A DNA stretch of 64,000 nt from Telluria sp042683405 (GCF_042683405.1 NZ_JBHUJS010000001.1:434001-498000), one strand, 5' to 3'. Positions 54,546 through 63,580 are shown, counted from the first letter of the stretch. A program made the numbers and translations. Notes: a model not told the origin generated them from the sequence alone.

Positions 54546-55804
54546 GACGCAGGCTTTTCAGCCGCAGTCGCGGAAGTGGCCGATGCGGCAGCCGTCACCT
54601 GGTCGCCGTTCTTCAGGAAGCGCAGGACCTTGTAAGGACCGGTGATCACCGTTTCGCCGGCTTTGACGCCGCTCTTGATCTCCTGCTGGCTATCGTCCGA
54701 GATACCGATCGCGACGACCCGCTTCTCCGCCTTGCCGTCCTTGTTCACGAAAACATGGTATTCAGTCTTGATGACAGGCTTCTTCGCGCCCTTCTTGGAA
54801 GCGGACAGCTCTGCGTAGTCGTCGTTGTTCGACATGACCGCCTGCAGCGGAACCGCCAGCGACTTGCCGGTGCCGGCCGTGAAGATCTCGGCGCGGCACG
54901 TCAGGCCCGGGCGCAGTGCCAGGCCCTTGGTGTCGACCAGCTTGACCTTGATGCTGTAGGTGCGCGACAGCGCAGCGGACGAACCCGCGCCTTGCGGGGC
55001 AGCCTTCGGCGACAGCGGGATCTCGTACACCTTGCCCTTGAGCGCCACGTCCGGATAGGCCGCGGTGTGGATCGCGACTTCCTGGCCGACGGCGATCTTG
55101 GCGATGTCCGTTTCGTCGACGTTCACCTCGGTGATCATCGAATCGGTGTTCGCAATCGTCATCAGGCTGGAACCGGCGATGCTGACCTGGCTCGCCACCG
55201 CCGTCTCGCCGACCTTGATGTCCATCGACGTGATGGTGCCCGAGATCGGCGCGCGGATATTGGTCTTGGCCAGGCGCTCGTTCGACTGCTTGAGCACCGC
55301 CTCGGCCTGCTGCAGGCGCGCGCTGCTGTTACGCAGCTCCATCCTGGCGCTGTCGAGCGCAAAGCGCGCGTCGTCGATCGCCGAATCGGCCAGCATCTTC
55401 ATCTTGTGCAGCTCCTGCTTGCGCTTGAACTGGTTTTCCTGGTTCTTCAGGTTCAGCTGCTGCTGTTCGATGTTGATGCGCTGCTGGTGCACGACGGCCT
55501 GCTGCTGCGCCACGTCGGCGCGGTAGGTCTGGTCGTCCAGCACCAGCAGGGGATCGCCAGCCGTGACGCGCTGGCCTTCGCGCACGTGGATGCTGCTGAC
55601 CTTGCCGATCACTTCCGGCGACAGCAGCACCTGTTCTTCATACGCCAGGTGACCGGACGCGAGGATCGACGAGCGCACCTCGCGGTAGGCCACCGCTTCC
55701 GTTTCGACCGTGCGCGCAGGCTCGCCGCGGCTCATTTTTGCAATCAGGGGAATGCACAGCAGGGCCGCAACGCCGATGCCGACAATAAGCTTCTTACGTT
55801 TCAT
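54542..55804 (-). CDS. Periplasmic adaptor (MacA/HlyD-type membrane-fusion protein)
   Basis: 420 residues. N-terminal membrane anchor (about 4-23), a lipoyl/barrel-sandwich hybrid split by a long Gln-rich coiled coil (about 95-185, QQQAVVHQQRINIEQQQLNL), then a beta-barrel and membrane-proximal domain. It should bridge the ABC permease to an outer-membrane TolC-type channel encoded elsewhere. It is flanked by the YIP1 gene 1 bp upstream and the ATPase downstream. Confidence 0.92.
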   Translation of the reverse strand: MKRKKLIVGIGVAALLCIPLIAKMSRGEPARTVETEAVAYREVRSSILASGHLAYEEQVLLSPEVIGKVSSIHVREGQRVTAGDPLLVLDDQTYRADVAQQQAVVHQQRINIEQQQLNLKNQENQFKRKQELHKMKMLADSAIDDARFALDSARMELRNSSARLQQAEAVLKQSNERLAKTNIRAPISGTITSMDIKVGETAVASQVSIAGSSLMTIANTDSMITEVNVDETDIAKIAVGQEVAIHTAAYPDVALKGKVYEIPLSPKAAPQGAGSSAALSRTYSIKVKLVDTKGLALRPGLTCRAEIFTAGTGKSLAVPLQAVMSNNDDYAELSASKKGAKKPVIKTEYHVFVNKDGKAEKRVVAIGISDDSQQEIKSGVKAGETVITGPYKVLRFLKNGDQVTAAASATSATAAEKPAS

Positions 55805-55805
55805 G

Positions 55806-56525
55806 TTATCGGCTCAGAGCAAAGGCCAGCCACGCGCCGTAGATGACAATGTAGGGAATGATCACGACCTTGATGGCTGTCGCGCGCGAGACCTTGGCCC
55901 AGACCTGGTAACCGATCACCAGCAGGACGATATTCCAGATCATCAGCAGGGAGATGCCTTCGAACAGGCCTGCCAGCGGGTGGCCCATTTCGTACTGGAA
56001 GTACAGCTGGTTGAGCGTCACCGGATTGAGCGCTTCGAACGCCATCTGGTTGTTCGACGCCAGCAGGATCTGCATTGCGCCCAGCGGCAGCATGATCAGC
56101 AGCGGCACCGACGACCACACCGCCAGCGAGAAGCCCTGGCCGAACGTGAACGGGAAGTTGCGCACCTTGCTGACGATGAGCAGGTAGACCGCCGTCAGCG
56201 TAAAGCCGACGAGGTAGGCCACCAGCATGCCGACCAGCGTCACGCCGGTGAGCGTGGTGAGTGGCATTGGCGAACCGCGCTGCTTGTCGCGCACGGCCGG
56301 GTCTTCGATCACCGACAGCATGCGCTCCTGCAGCCAGGCGTAGTCGACGAACTGGTAGTACCACGTCGCCAGCAGCATCGCGGACAGGATGACTAGCAGC
56401 AGTGGCACCCAGGTCGAGCGGCGGGTTTCCAGTTGCGCGAAGGTGCTGGTTGGTTCATACAACATGCTGACGACGGCGCCCAGCGGAGTGACGCCCTTGG
56501 CAGTCGATTTCTCGGCCAATTCCAT
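55806..56525 (-). CDS. YIP1-family five-helix membrane protein
   Basis: 239 residues. A cytoplasmic N-terminus of about 35 residues, then five hydrophobic helices (about 38-58, 98-120, 135-158, 190-210 and 215-236). It matches the Yip1 domain family of bacterial membrane proteins. It is the first gene of the exporter operon; no function is known. It may assist assembly or regulation of the transporter, but that is inference from position only. Confidence 0.85.
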   Translation of the reverse strand: MELAEKSTAKGVTPLGAVVSMLYEPTSTFAQLETRRSTWVPLLLVILSAMLLATWYYQFVDYAWLQERMLSVIEDPAVRDKQRGSPMPLTTLTGVTLVGMLVAYLVGFTLTAVYLLIVSKVRNFPFTFGQGFSLAVWSSVPLLIMLPLGAMQILLASNNQMAFEALNPVTLNQLYFQYEMGHPLAGLFEGISLLMIWNIVLLVIGYQVWAKVSRATAIKVVIIPYIVIYGAWLAFALSR

Positions 56526-56779
56526 TGATTTTTTCCCTTAAAGTTTTGGAGGTATGTCTTATTGTTATTGCCACGCAGAATAACACACGGCCGGTCGGTA
56601 TCGCTATGTCACCGACACTAATTCCTCGCCAAAAAAGAGAACGGAAAAATGGGGTGCTGACGTGAAGGGGGCTGAAGTGGCGGGGTAATGGAGCGAGCGC
56701 CAGGCATGCTGGTGCGGCGCTGCAGTCGGTGCAACCGTGGCGGCGACTCGACGGGGATCGCTACGCCGCCGCCCGGTCC

Positions 56780-56802
56780 GGTCCCGGGTCGGGGTCGGGA
56801 CC
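56780..56802. repeat. GC-rich hairpin in a 321-bp gene-free stretch
   Basis: GGTCCCG / CGGGACC (56780-56786 with 56796-56802) within a run of GGTC/GGAC motifs. The gene-free stretch 56526-56846 otherwise contains the AT-richer leader of the YIP1 gene and no credible ORF or RNA. The hairpin is 3' of the minus-strand gene at 56847 and may weakly terminate it. Confidence 0.4.
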
Positions 56803-56846
56803 GGGACTGCCTGGACCGGCGGAGGCTGGCGGCGGGGGAGGTGCGG

Positions 56847-57575
56847 TCAGCCTTCCGGATAGGCCTTGTCGATCGCCTGGATGATGGCGGTACCGTTGCG
56901 CACGATGGTGTCGTAGCGCTCGTAAAGCTGGTGGTAGGTTTGCATGCGTTTCAGCAGGCGCTTGCCTTTCGTGGAGGTCAGCGCGCGCAGGCGGCCCTCG
57001 CGCGTATCGCCATCGTCGACATGATCCTCCAGGTAGGAAGTGAGCTTCCGGTGGTTGCCCGCCCAGCCGCTGAAGGACATCTCGACTTTCGGAATGTCGT
57101 ACTGGTACAGCGTTACGATCTTCTGGAGCAGTTCCGGGTCCTCGATGTTGATCAGCTTTCCGCTGGACTTGAAGCCATCGTAGCGGCTCACCTGCGGCAC
57201 GAGGAAGCTGTTGTAGGTGATTTTCTCGTACGCATCGTCGAAGAGCTTGCTATCGGGCGGCATGGCCGGATCGAGCGACGCCAGGTATTGGTAATTGGCG
57301 TCGAAGGCCCGGTGCGACTTGACGACGCTGTCAATCTGTTCGATGTCGCTCTGGATGTCGCGTTTCAGGCCAAGCAGGAAGCTCTTCACCTGCTGCTGCT
57401 CATGCTGGTGCTCGCCGAGGCCATGCAGCCAGAAACTGAGCGTCACCGCAAACACGATGATGAAGATTTCCAGCGCAATCTCGCGCAATTTGTGTGGCCA
57501 GCCGTGACCTTCGTTGCGCGCCAGATCAACGACATTCTTGGTGTGCTTCGCGATTTCCTGGACTGCCATTCCCAC
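56847..57575 (-). CDS. Single-helix membrane protein resembling the DUF6090 layout
   Basis: 242 residues. N-terminal amphipathic segment, one membrane helix at about 35-52 (EIFIIVFAVTLSFWLHGL), then an alpha-helical extracytoplasmic domain (HQHEQQQVKSFLLGLKRDIQ onward). This order (EI...LSFWLHG then a charged helix) resembles DUF6090 proteins, whose function is unknown. There is no catalytic motif. It is isolated, with a repeat cluster on its 5' side. Confidence 0.75.
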   Translation of the reverse strand: MGMAVQEIAKHTKNVVDLARNEGHGWPHKLREIALEIFIIVFAVTLSFWLHGLGEHQHEQQQVKSFLLGLKRDIQSDIEQIDSVVKSHRAFDANYQYLASLDPAMPPDSKLFDDAYEKITYNSFLVPQVSRYDGFKSSGKLINIEDPELLQKIVTLYQYDIPKVEMSFSGWAGNHRKLTSYLEDHVDDGDTREGRLRALTSTKGKRLLKRMQTYHQLYERYDTIVRNGTAIIQAIDKAYPEG

Positions 57576-57641
57576 CCCTGTATTGATGTGTGTTCAAAAA
57601 AACAAGAATGGTAAACGCGTCCCCCGCTTTTGTGTACCTCA

Positions 57642-57708
57642 AAATGGGGACAGACCCCATTTCGTATCCCAAAATGGGGTCTGCGCAAAATGGGGTCTGT
57701 CCCCATTT
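57642..57708. repeat. Inverted cluster of ATGGGGTCTGTCCCCAT palindromes
   Basis: AAATGGGGACAGACCCCATTT (21 bp, 57642-57662) is a perfect palindrome apart from its centre. An inverted partner begins AAAATGGGGTCTGCGC at 57671 and ends AAAATGGGGTCTGTCCCC at 57704. Core TGGGGTCTG occurs three times. It sits between two minus-strand genes, 6 bp before the phosphatase stop. Confidence 0.75.
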
Positions 57709-57713
57709 CGGGT

Positions 57714-58235
57714 TTACTTGGCAGGGCCGGTTGCAGGGATGGAGGTCAGGAGGACAGTGGTGATAGCGCCGTTCGGACCGACGATCAGCTGGTATAAGCG
57801 GTCGTATTCGTTGTCGCTGATGTCCGCGCCAGGTGTGCCGCCGAACAGGCGCACGAGTTCCGGCAGCGTGTTCGAATGTCCCACCACCAGCACCGCGCCG
57901 TTCTGCGACTTGACCTTTTCCACCAAGGCCTTCGGTGCGGACGGGTCGTAGGTTTGCACTTCGAGGCCGCTGCGTGCCGCGAGCGGCTGGGCGGTCTGCT
58001 TCGTGCGGTTGGTCGTGCTGCTGTAGATGCTCGTGATCCCGGTCTTCTGCAGGATCGTGGCGATGTTCTGCGCGCGCGCCTTGCCTTGTTCGGTGAGGTC
58101 AGGATCCTTGCTGTCCGCTGCCTTCTCGCCATGCCGCACCAGATAGATCACGGACGGTTCGGCCAGCGCCGGGAGCGGGGCCAGCGTGGCCAGCGTGAGC
58201 GATGCGGCAAGCAGGAGACGCGCGGACAGGTGCAT
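57714..58235 (-). CDS. Exported histidine phosphatase (SixA/phosphoglycerate-mutase-like)
   Basis: 173 residues. Signal peptide about 1-25 (LLLAASLTLATLAPLPALA). The catalytic RHG motif is in IYLVRHGEKAADSKDPDLTE; the second His is in VLVVGHSNTLPELVRLFGG. Length and motif spacing fit small secreted acid-phosphatase-like members of the family. The substrate is unknown. Nine bp separate it from the ttcA stop. Confidence 0.88.
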   Translation of the reverse strand: MHLSARLLLAASLTLATLAPLPALAEPSVIYLVRHGEKAADSKDPDLTEQGKARAQNIATILQKTGITSIYSSTTNRTKQTAQPLAARSGLEVQTYDPSAPKALVEKVKSQNGAVLVVGHSNTLPELVRLFGGTPGADISDNEYDRLYQLIVGPNGAITTVLLTSIPATGPAK

Positions 58236-58244
58236 GGTCAGCCT

Positions 58245-59159
58245 TTACAGTCGTTGAAGGGAAATCGTATTCACCGGCGTCGGCGTGGAGCATGGCTCCT
58301 CGTCGAAGGCGATGTCGCCGAGCGGGTTGGCGACGCCATCGGTCTTGAGGTCGGTGAAGCCGAACAGGTCGCGGTCCATCAGGTGCGAAGGCACCACGGT
58401 CGACAGCGCGGAGAAGATGTTCTCGACGCGGCCCGGATGCTTCTTTTCCCATTCGCGCATCAGCGCCTTGATCTGCTTGCGCTGCAGGTTTTCCTGCGAG
58501 CCGCACAGGTCGCACGGGATGATCGGGAAGCCTTTGACCTCGGCGTAGCGCTCGGTGTCTTCTTCCTTCACGTAGGCCAGCGGGCGGATCACCATGTGCT
58601 TGCCGTCGTCCGACACCAGCTTGGCCGGCATGCCCTTGATCTTGGCGCCGAAGAACATGTTCAGGAAGAAGGTCTCGAGGATGTCGTCGCGGTGGTGGCC
58701 CAGCGCGATCTTGTTGCAGCCCAGTTCATCGGCCACGCGGTACAGGATGCCGCGGCGCAGGCGCGAGCACAGCGAGCAGGTGGTCTTCCCTTCGGGGATC
58801 ACGCGCTTGACGATGCTGTAGGTGTCCTGGTTCTCGATGTGGAACGGCACGCCCAGCTTGGTCAGGTAGGCCGGCAGCACGTCGGCCGGGAAGTTCGGCT
58901 GCTTCTGGTCCAGGTTGACCGCGACGATGTCGAACCTGATCGGCGCGCGCTCGCGCAGCGTCATCAGGATGTCGAGCAGCGCGTAGCTGTCCTTGCCGCC
59001 GGACAGGCACACCATCACCTTGTCGCCGTCTTCGATCATGTTGAAGTCGCCGATGGCCTGGCCGACCAGGCGGCACAGGCGCTTGTGCAGCTTGTTGTTC
59101 TCCAGCGCGATCTTTTCGGCTTTCTTCGGGTCGAGGATGTCCTCGGCTACTGCGTTCAT
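58245..59159 (-). CDS. ttcA: tRNA 2-thiocytidine(32) synthetase TtcA
   Basis: 304 residues. ATP-dependent thiolation of cytidine 32 in tRNA. PP-loop SGGKDSYALL (about 54-63), and the two iron-sulfur CxxC motifs: CSLCSRLRRG and CDLCGSQENLQR. It has the N-terminal KIALENNKLHKRLCRLVGQA helix of the family. ATG 59159 is 3 bp after the folB stop. Confidence 0.95.
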   Translation of the reverse strand: MNAVAEDILDPKKAEKIALENNKLHKRLCRLVGQAIGDFNMIEDGDKVMVCLSGGKDSYALLDILMTLRERAPIRFDIVAVNLDQKQPNFPADVLPAYLTKLGVPFHIENQDTYSIVKRVIPEGKTTCSLCSRLRRGILYRVADELGCNKIALGHHRDDILETFFLNMFFGAKIKGMPAKLVSDDGKHMVIRPLAYVKEEDTERYAEVKGFPIIPCDLCGSQENLQRKQIKALMREWEKKHPGRVENIFSALSTVVPSHLMDRDLFGFTDLKTDGVANPLGDIAFDEEPCSTPTPVNTISLQRL

Positions 59160-59162
59160 TTC

Positions 59163-59555
59163 TTAATCCTTGATCTGGAATACTTCGACGCCGACGCCAT
59201 CGCAATCGGGATAGACGTCCGGCTTCATGGTCGAGACGCACACGGCGCGCACTTTCGGGTGCGCCAGCATGGCGCGCGCGACGTCGTCGCACAGCGTCTC
59301 CTGCAGGTGCACATGGCCTTCGGCCATGCGGCGCGCGATGGTCTCGCGCATGAAGTCATAGTCGACGACTTCTTCGAGCTGGTCGGCGGTCGGCGTCGAC
59401 ACGGCCAGCGGAATGTACAGGTCCACGTTGACGAACACGCGCTGTTCGCCCTTCTTTTCGAAGTCGTGCACGCCGATGTTGATCATCACCTCATAGTTAC
59501 GCAGGAACAGGCGACGGCAATCGGCGAGCTTCGGGTGGTGCAGGGCGGACAGCAT
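59163..59555 (-). CDS. folB: Dihydroneopterin aldolase FolB
   Basis: 130 residues. Small tunnel-fold enzyme of folate synthesis. It shows GVHDFEKKGEQRVFVNVDLY and the VVDYDFMRETIARRMAEG block with its substrate-binding residues. Just upstream is a reductase of the FolM type, which acts on related pterins, so the two probably serve one pathway. Confidence 0.92.
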   Translation of the reverse strand: MLSALHHPKLADCRRLFLRNYEVMINIGVHDFEKKGEQRVFVNVDLYIPLAVSTPTADQLEEVVDYDFMRETIARRMAEGHVHLQETLCDDVARAMLAHPKVRAVCVSTMKPDVYPDCDGVGVEVFQIKD

Positions 59556-59576
59556 AAGGGCCTTTGGTTGATTACG

Positions 59577-60347
59577 TTATTTTGCGAGGAACATCACGTC
59601 GCGCTGGAGCGGGACCAGGTGCTGGCCGCCATCGACCAGCAGGGTGGTGCCGGTGACGGCGCGCGCGGAGGCTGCATACACCACCGCGTCCGCGATGTCG
59701 TCGGGCAGGCTGCTGCGTCCCAATGGCGTGGCCGTGTGCGCTTTCGCGAAGCCTTCGCCGGTCTGGTCGCCCGACACCATGGTCAGGCCGGGCGCAACGC
59801 CCACGACGCGCAGTTTTGGGGCCAGCGCCTGCGCCAGCATGGTGGTGGCGGTGTGCAGCGCGGCTTTCGACAGCGTGTACGACAAAAAATCCGGATTGAG
59901 ATTGTACAGCTTCTGGTCCAGCAAATTAACCACGCAAGCCTGCGATCCTTCCGGCGTGGCGGCGTGCAGGGCCTGCGCCAGCAGCAGCGGCGCTGCGAGG
60001 TTGGTGCGCATGTGGGCGTCCAGCAGGGCCGGGGAGAACTCCGTTGCGCTGTCGTATTCGAACAACGATGCATTGTTGACTACACAGTGCAGCGCGCCCA
60101 GCGCGTCGACCGCGCGCGGCACCAGCGCCGACGCCTGCGCGGCGTCCGCAAGGTCTGCCTGGAGCAGGACCGCGCGCCGGCCCAGCGCCTCGATTTCGCG
60201 CGCTAGCGCTTGCGCTTCGCCTTCCGCGCTGCGGTAGTGCAGCGCCATGTCCCAGCCGGCGCGCGCCATGCCGAGCGCGATCGCGCGGCCGATCCTGCGG
60301 CCGGCGCCGGTGACGAGTGCGATGCGCGGAGTGGTGGGTGCGTTCAT
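59577..60347 (-). CDS. SDR-family oxidoreductase, FolM/pteridine-reductase type
   Basis: 256 residues. The nucleotide motif is TGAGRRIG, with Arg where ordinary SDRs have Gly; this TGxxxRxG form is typical of NADPH-dependent pteridine reductases. The catalytic YTLSK motif and the NNAS block are present. Position directly before folB supports a dihydromonapterin or dihydrofolate reductase role. ATG 60347 overlaps the stop of the CPBP gene by four bases. The larger ORF reaching 61151 is a shadow of that neighbour. Confidence 0.87.
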   Translation of the reverse strand: MNAPTTPRIALVTGAGRRIGRAIALGMARAGWDMALHYRSAEGEAQALAREIEALGRRAVLLQADLADAAQASALVPRAVDALGALHCVVNNASLFEYDSATEFSPALLDAHMRTNLAAPLLLAQALHAATPEGSQACVVNLLDQKLYNLNPDFLSYTLSKAALHTATTMLAQALAPKLRVVGVAPGLTMVSGDQTGEGFAKAHTATPLGRSSLPDDIADAVVYAASARAVTGTTLLVDGGQHLVPLQRDVMFLAK

Positions 60348-61195
60348 GCGGCCGATTTTACCGCCGGCTGCCCGCGCGAGAACCACAGCACGGCCGCCAG
60401 CAGCACCACGAGGCTCAGTACCGACGCTTCGATGCCGTAGTCGCCGCCTGTCAGCCACTGTACCTCGCTGTCGAACACCGGGTGCCAGATCGAGTCGAAC
60501 GCCAGTTTGCCGCTGATCGAAAAGCCGAGCGTCTGCAGCATCCAGTTCCAGCCCAGGTGCAGGCCGATCGGCATCGCCAGCCCGCCGCTGCGCAGCATGA
60601 CCTGCCCGAGCAGCACCGCTGCGAGCACCAGGTTGGCGCTGGCGATGGTGCTCAGCTCCGGCGGCATCGCTTCCTCCATCGGGTGGGCCAGCAGGAACAC
60701 GACGGCGAACAGCGCGAGCGCCCAGCGGTGGCCCATGCCTTCCACCGTGCGCTGGAAGGCGTAGCCGCGGAACAGCGTCTCCTCGAACAGCACCGCGCCG
60801 GACATGAACAGCCCGGTCTTGACGATGTCGATCACGCTGACCTGAGGCGCAATCTCGAAATGCAGCCCGCCCAGCGCCACCACCAGGAGCGCGGTCGCCA
60901 GCACCAGTCCTGCGCCATATGCCATCCCCACGCCAAACTGGCATGCGGCGCGCCGCGACAGCTCGAGCCCGACGTCGGCGATGGGCCGCCGTTCCAGGCG
61001 CATGAACAGCCACGTCACGGCCAGCACGCCCAGCGCGCTCAGGTAGACCTCGGGGAGCCAGTAGGCGATATGCCCGGGCAGTTCCCGGCTTGCCGCGATC
61101 AGTACGGTTACCACGATCACGGCAAGCAGCAGGAAGGCGACTGCGCGCCATCCGTTGCGAACCGTGCCCTGCTCATTCACGAATATCGATGCCAT
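60344..61195 (-). CDS. CPBP-family intramembrane protease
   Basis: 283 residues, seven or eight hydrophobic helices. The metal-protease motif EExxxR is at Glu138/Glu139/Arg143 (FEETLFRGYAF), and a later His lies in GLHLGWNW. The family includes CAAX prenyl proteases and bacteriocin self-immunity proteins; no bacteriocin gene is nearby. ATG 61195 (MASIFVNEQGTVRNGWRA) is preferred over the longer frame. First gene of the CPBP-folM-folB-ttcA unit. Confidence 0.87.
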   Translation of the reverse strand: MASIFVNEQGTVRNGWRAVAFLLLAVIVVTVLIAASRELPGHIAYWLPEVYLSALGVLAVTWLFMRLERRPIADVGLELSRRAACQFGVGMAYGAGLVLATALLVVALGGLHFEIAPQVSVIDIVKTGLFMSGAVLFEETLFRGYAFQRTVEGMGHRWALALFAVVFLLAHPMEEAMPPELSTIASANLVLAAVLLGQVMLRSGGLAMPIGLHLGWNWMLQTLGFSISGKLAFDSIWHPVFDSEVQWLTGGDYGIEASVLSLVVLLAAVLWFSRGQPAVKSAA

Positions 61196-61289
61196 CCGAA
61201 TCCTTGTCATTTGCGCATCCCGCCTGGGAAGCACGTGCGCATTTTACCCGTGCCGGGGCAGCCGCAACCGGCGGCGCGCGGCGATTGTT

Positions 61290-61295
61290 TACAAT
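61290..61295 (+). promoter_or_regulatory. -10-like box immediately before the methyltransferase gene
   Basis: TACAAT ends 6 bp before ATG 61302. There is no Shine-Dalgarno, so a leaderless mRNA is possible. The -35 is not recognisable. Confidence 0.3.
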
Positions 61296-61301
61296 GTCGG
61301 C

Positions 61302-62450
61302 ATGTCCCTGCCCGTACCCGACCCGGACGCACAAGCCGCGTCCAACCAACTTGCCGACCTGATTGCCGCCGACATTGCCGGCGCCGGCGGCGCCATCGGC
61401 TTCGACCGGTTCATGGAACTGGTGCTGTACGCGCCACGCCTGGGTTACTACAGCGGAGGTTCCGCCAAGCTCGGTAGCAGCGGCGACTTCACCACCGCAC
61501 CCGAGATCTCGCCGCTGTTCGGCGCCACGCTGGCGCACGTCGCCGGCCACGTCATGGCGCAGAGCGCGCCCCATGTGCTGGAGTTCGGCGCGGGCACCGG
61601 CCGCCTCGCCTTCGACATCCTGACCGAGGCGCAGGCCGCCGGCATCGCCATCGAGAGCTACTCGATCATCGACCTGTCCGGAGAGCTGCGCGCGCGCCAG
61701 CAGGAGTTGCTGCGCGGCTTCCCGCAGGTGCGCTGGCTGGAGCGGTTGCCTGAAGCGTTCCATGGCGTCGTGCTCGGCAACGAGGTGCTCGACGCCATGC
61801 CGGTGCAGCTGGTAAAGAACGTGGACGGCGCATGGAGCGAGCTAGCGGTCACCGTGCTGGACGGCCGCTTCGCGTTCATCCCGCGTGCACCCGGCGCCGC
61901 GCTGCTCGCGCAGGCCGCCCGCCAGCTGCCCGATCCGGCCACGCTGCCGGACGACTACACGACCGAGGTGCATGCGGCCGGCGCCGGCTTCATGGCGTCC
62001 ATCGCCGCCATGCTCAGGGCGGGGAAGGGCGCCGCGGTGCTGTTCGATTACGGCTTCCCGGCCCACGAATACTATGTGCCCCAGCGGATCGGCGGCACGC
62101 TCATGTGCCACTACCGGCACCAGGCGCATCCGGATCCGTTCTTCCTGCCCGGCCTGCAGGACGTGACCGCGCACGTGGATTTCACCGCGATGGCGCTGGC
62201 GGCGCAGGATAACGGCCTGGAGGTGCTCGCCTATATGAACCAGGCTTCGTTCCTGCTGGCGGCCGGCATCGGCGAACTTCTGATGCGGTCCGACCCGGGC
62301 GACGCGATGACCTTCCTGCCCAAGGCGAATGCGGTGCAAAAGCTGGTCTCCCCGGCGGAGATGGGCGAACTGTTCAAGGTGCTGGTCGCCGGCCACGGCG
62401 TCGCCTTGCCGCCACAGATCGCGCGCGCCGACCGCAGCATCCGCCTCTGA
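61302..62450 (+). CDS. SAM-dependent methyltransferase, MidA/NDUFAF7 family
   Basis: 382 residues. Opening block GFDRFMELVLYAPRLGYYSG and GDFTTAPEISPLFG are diagnostic; the SAM-binding motif is LEFGAGTGRLAFDIL (about 90-104). The mitochondrial relative methylates an arginine of complex I subunit NDUFS2; a similar target in bacteria is plausible but unproven. It is divergent from the CPBP gene across 106 bp. ATG 61302 matches the family start. Confidence 0.9.
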   Translation: MSLPVPDPDAQAASNQLADLIAADIAGAGGAIGFDRFMELVLYAPRLGYYSGGSAKLGSSGDFTTAPEISPLFGATLAHVAGHVMAQSAPHVLEFGAGTGRLAFDILTEAQAAGIAIESYSIIDLSGELRARQQELLRGFPQVRWLERLPEAFHGVVLGNEVLDAMPVQLVKNVDGAWSELAVTVLDGRFAFIPRAPGAALLAQAARQLPDPATLPDDYTTEVHAAGAGFMASIAAMLRAGKGAAVLFDYGFPAHEYYVPQRIGGTLMCHYRHQAHPDPFFLPGLQDVTAHVDFTAMALAAQDNGLEVLAYMNQASFLLAAGIGELLMRSDPGDAMTFLPKANAVQKLVSPAEMGELFKVLVAGHGVALPPQIARADRSIRL

Positions 62451-62553
62451 GCTTGCATTTCTTGCACTGTGGATACATTCACAGCTATGCTGCGTGCGCA
62501 CTGGCCGGATTTTGCCAATCGGCTATCATGAAAGAAAACCAGCAACTTCAACC

Positions 62554-63552
62554 ATGGCCAAGATCCACACTCACTATGACAACCTGAAGGTTGCCCGCCA
62601 GGCGCCGCAGGAAGTGATTCGTGCGGCCTACAAAGCGCTGTCCCAGAAGTATCACCCCGACAAGAACCCGGGCGACGAGAAGGCCGCCCGGATCATGGCC
62701 ATCGTCAACACCGCCTACGACACCTTGTCCGACCCCGTGCGCCGCAAGGAGCACGACGACTGGATCGCGTCGGAGGAATGGGAAGTCGAATGGCTGGAGA
62801 GCACCCACCAGGACGAACGCGGCGCCCGCCACGAGGTCGTGCAGCAGTGGCAGGAGCCGGTGGCGTCCGACCATGCGGGCTACCGTCCCGTGCGCGACCC
62901 GAAGTGGTGGGGGGCGCTGATGGTGGCCGCTGCAACCGGCTGCGTGGCGGGAGTGCTGATTTCGACCCAGCCGGCGATCCTGCCGGAAGCGCTGGCCGGC
63001 GCGCAGGCGCCCATGTCGAGCGCCAATGCGGCCAGTGTGCCGCGGCCCGAGCCTGCCCCGGTGGAGGAGGTGGACGACGTGGACCTGTGGGCCAAGTCGG
63101 AAGGCCGTGCCGGCGAGCCCTTGCGCACCAGCGCCGTGCGCGCGCTGGGAGTGACCCAGCTGGTGATCCCGGCCCAGACGCCGGACTGCGAGCAGGAGCT
63201 GTCTTCGCTGCAGGCGCCGAACGGCGCGCCCTGGCCGCAGCAGACCGGCTATCTCGAGGGCTACCCGCTCGCGAACGACGGCAATGAAATGCAGCTGGTG
63301 ATCGACAACTCCGGGAATATGGCGCCGGTGTTCGTCAAGGTGCACGACCTGGACCGCCACGCGAACGTGCGGCACCTGTACGTGCGGGCGCGCGAATCGA
63401 TGACGGTGGACCGGCTGCAGGCGGGGAAGTACGAGGTGCGCTACCAGAACGTGGAAGTCGGCGCGACCGAGGCGGAGTGTGCGGGAAGGCGGCGCCAGTT
63501 GCAGCAGGCCGACGCCAGCGCGCTGATGCCGGACCCGTTGCCGGCCAACTAA
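62554..63552 (+). CDS. Membrane-anchored J-domain protein
   Basis: 332 residues. N-terminal J domain about 7-75 with HPD at 34-36 (KYHPDKNPGDEKAARIM). One membrane helix at about 123-145 (WWGALMVAAATGCVAGVLIS). The C-terminal ~185 residues (PLANDGNEMQLVIDNSGNMA, LYVRARESMTVDRLQAGKYE) form a beta-rich domain of unknown fold outside the membrane. It should recruit DnaK on the cytoplasmic side. It lacks the Gly/Phe and zinc-finger regions of DnaJ. Confidence 0.87.
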   Translation: MAKIHTHYDNLKVARQAPQEVIRAAYKALSQKYHPDKNPGDEKAARIMAIVNTAYDTLSDPVRRKEHDDWIASEEWEVEWLESTHQDERGARHEVVQQWQEPVASDHAGYRPVRDPKWWGALMVAAATGCVAGVLISTQPAILPEALAGAQAPMSSANAASVPRPEPAPVEEVDDVDLWAKSEGRAGEPLRTSAVRALGVTQLVIPAQTPDCEQELSSLQAPNGAPWPQQTGYLEGYPLANDGNEMQLVIDNSGNMAPVFVKVHDLDRHANVRHLYVRARESMTVDRLQAGKYEVRYQNVEVGATEAECAGRRRQLQQADASALMPDPLPAN

Positions 63553-63580
63553 ACCGGAAAAGCGACGGGCCGCTCCTTCA

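Noticed and set aside
52592..55804. Annotation as the macrolide exporter MacAB
   Set aside because: The ATPase is a separate protein and no substrate evidence exists, so only the family resemblance is stated.
60344..61195. Bacteriocin cluster suggested by the CPBP protease
   Set aside because: No precursor peptide or modification enzyme nearby; the gene is in an operon with folate and tRNA-modification genes.
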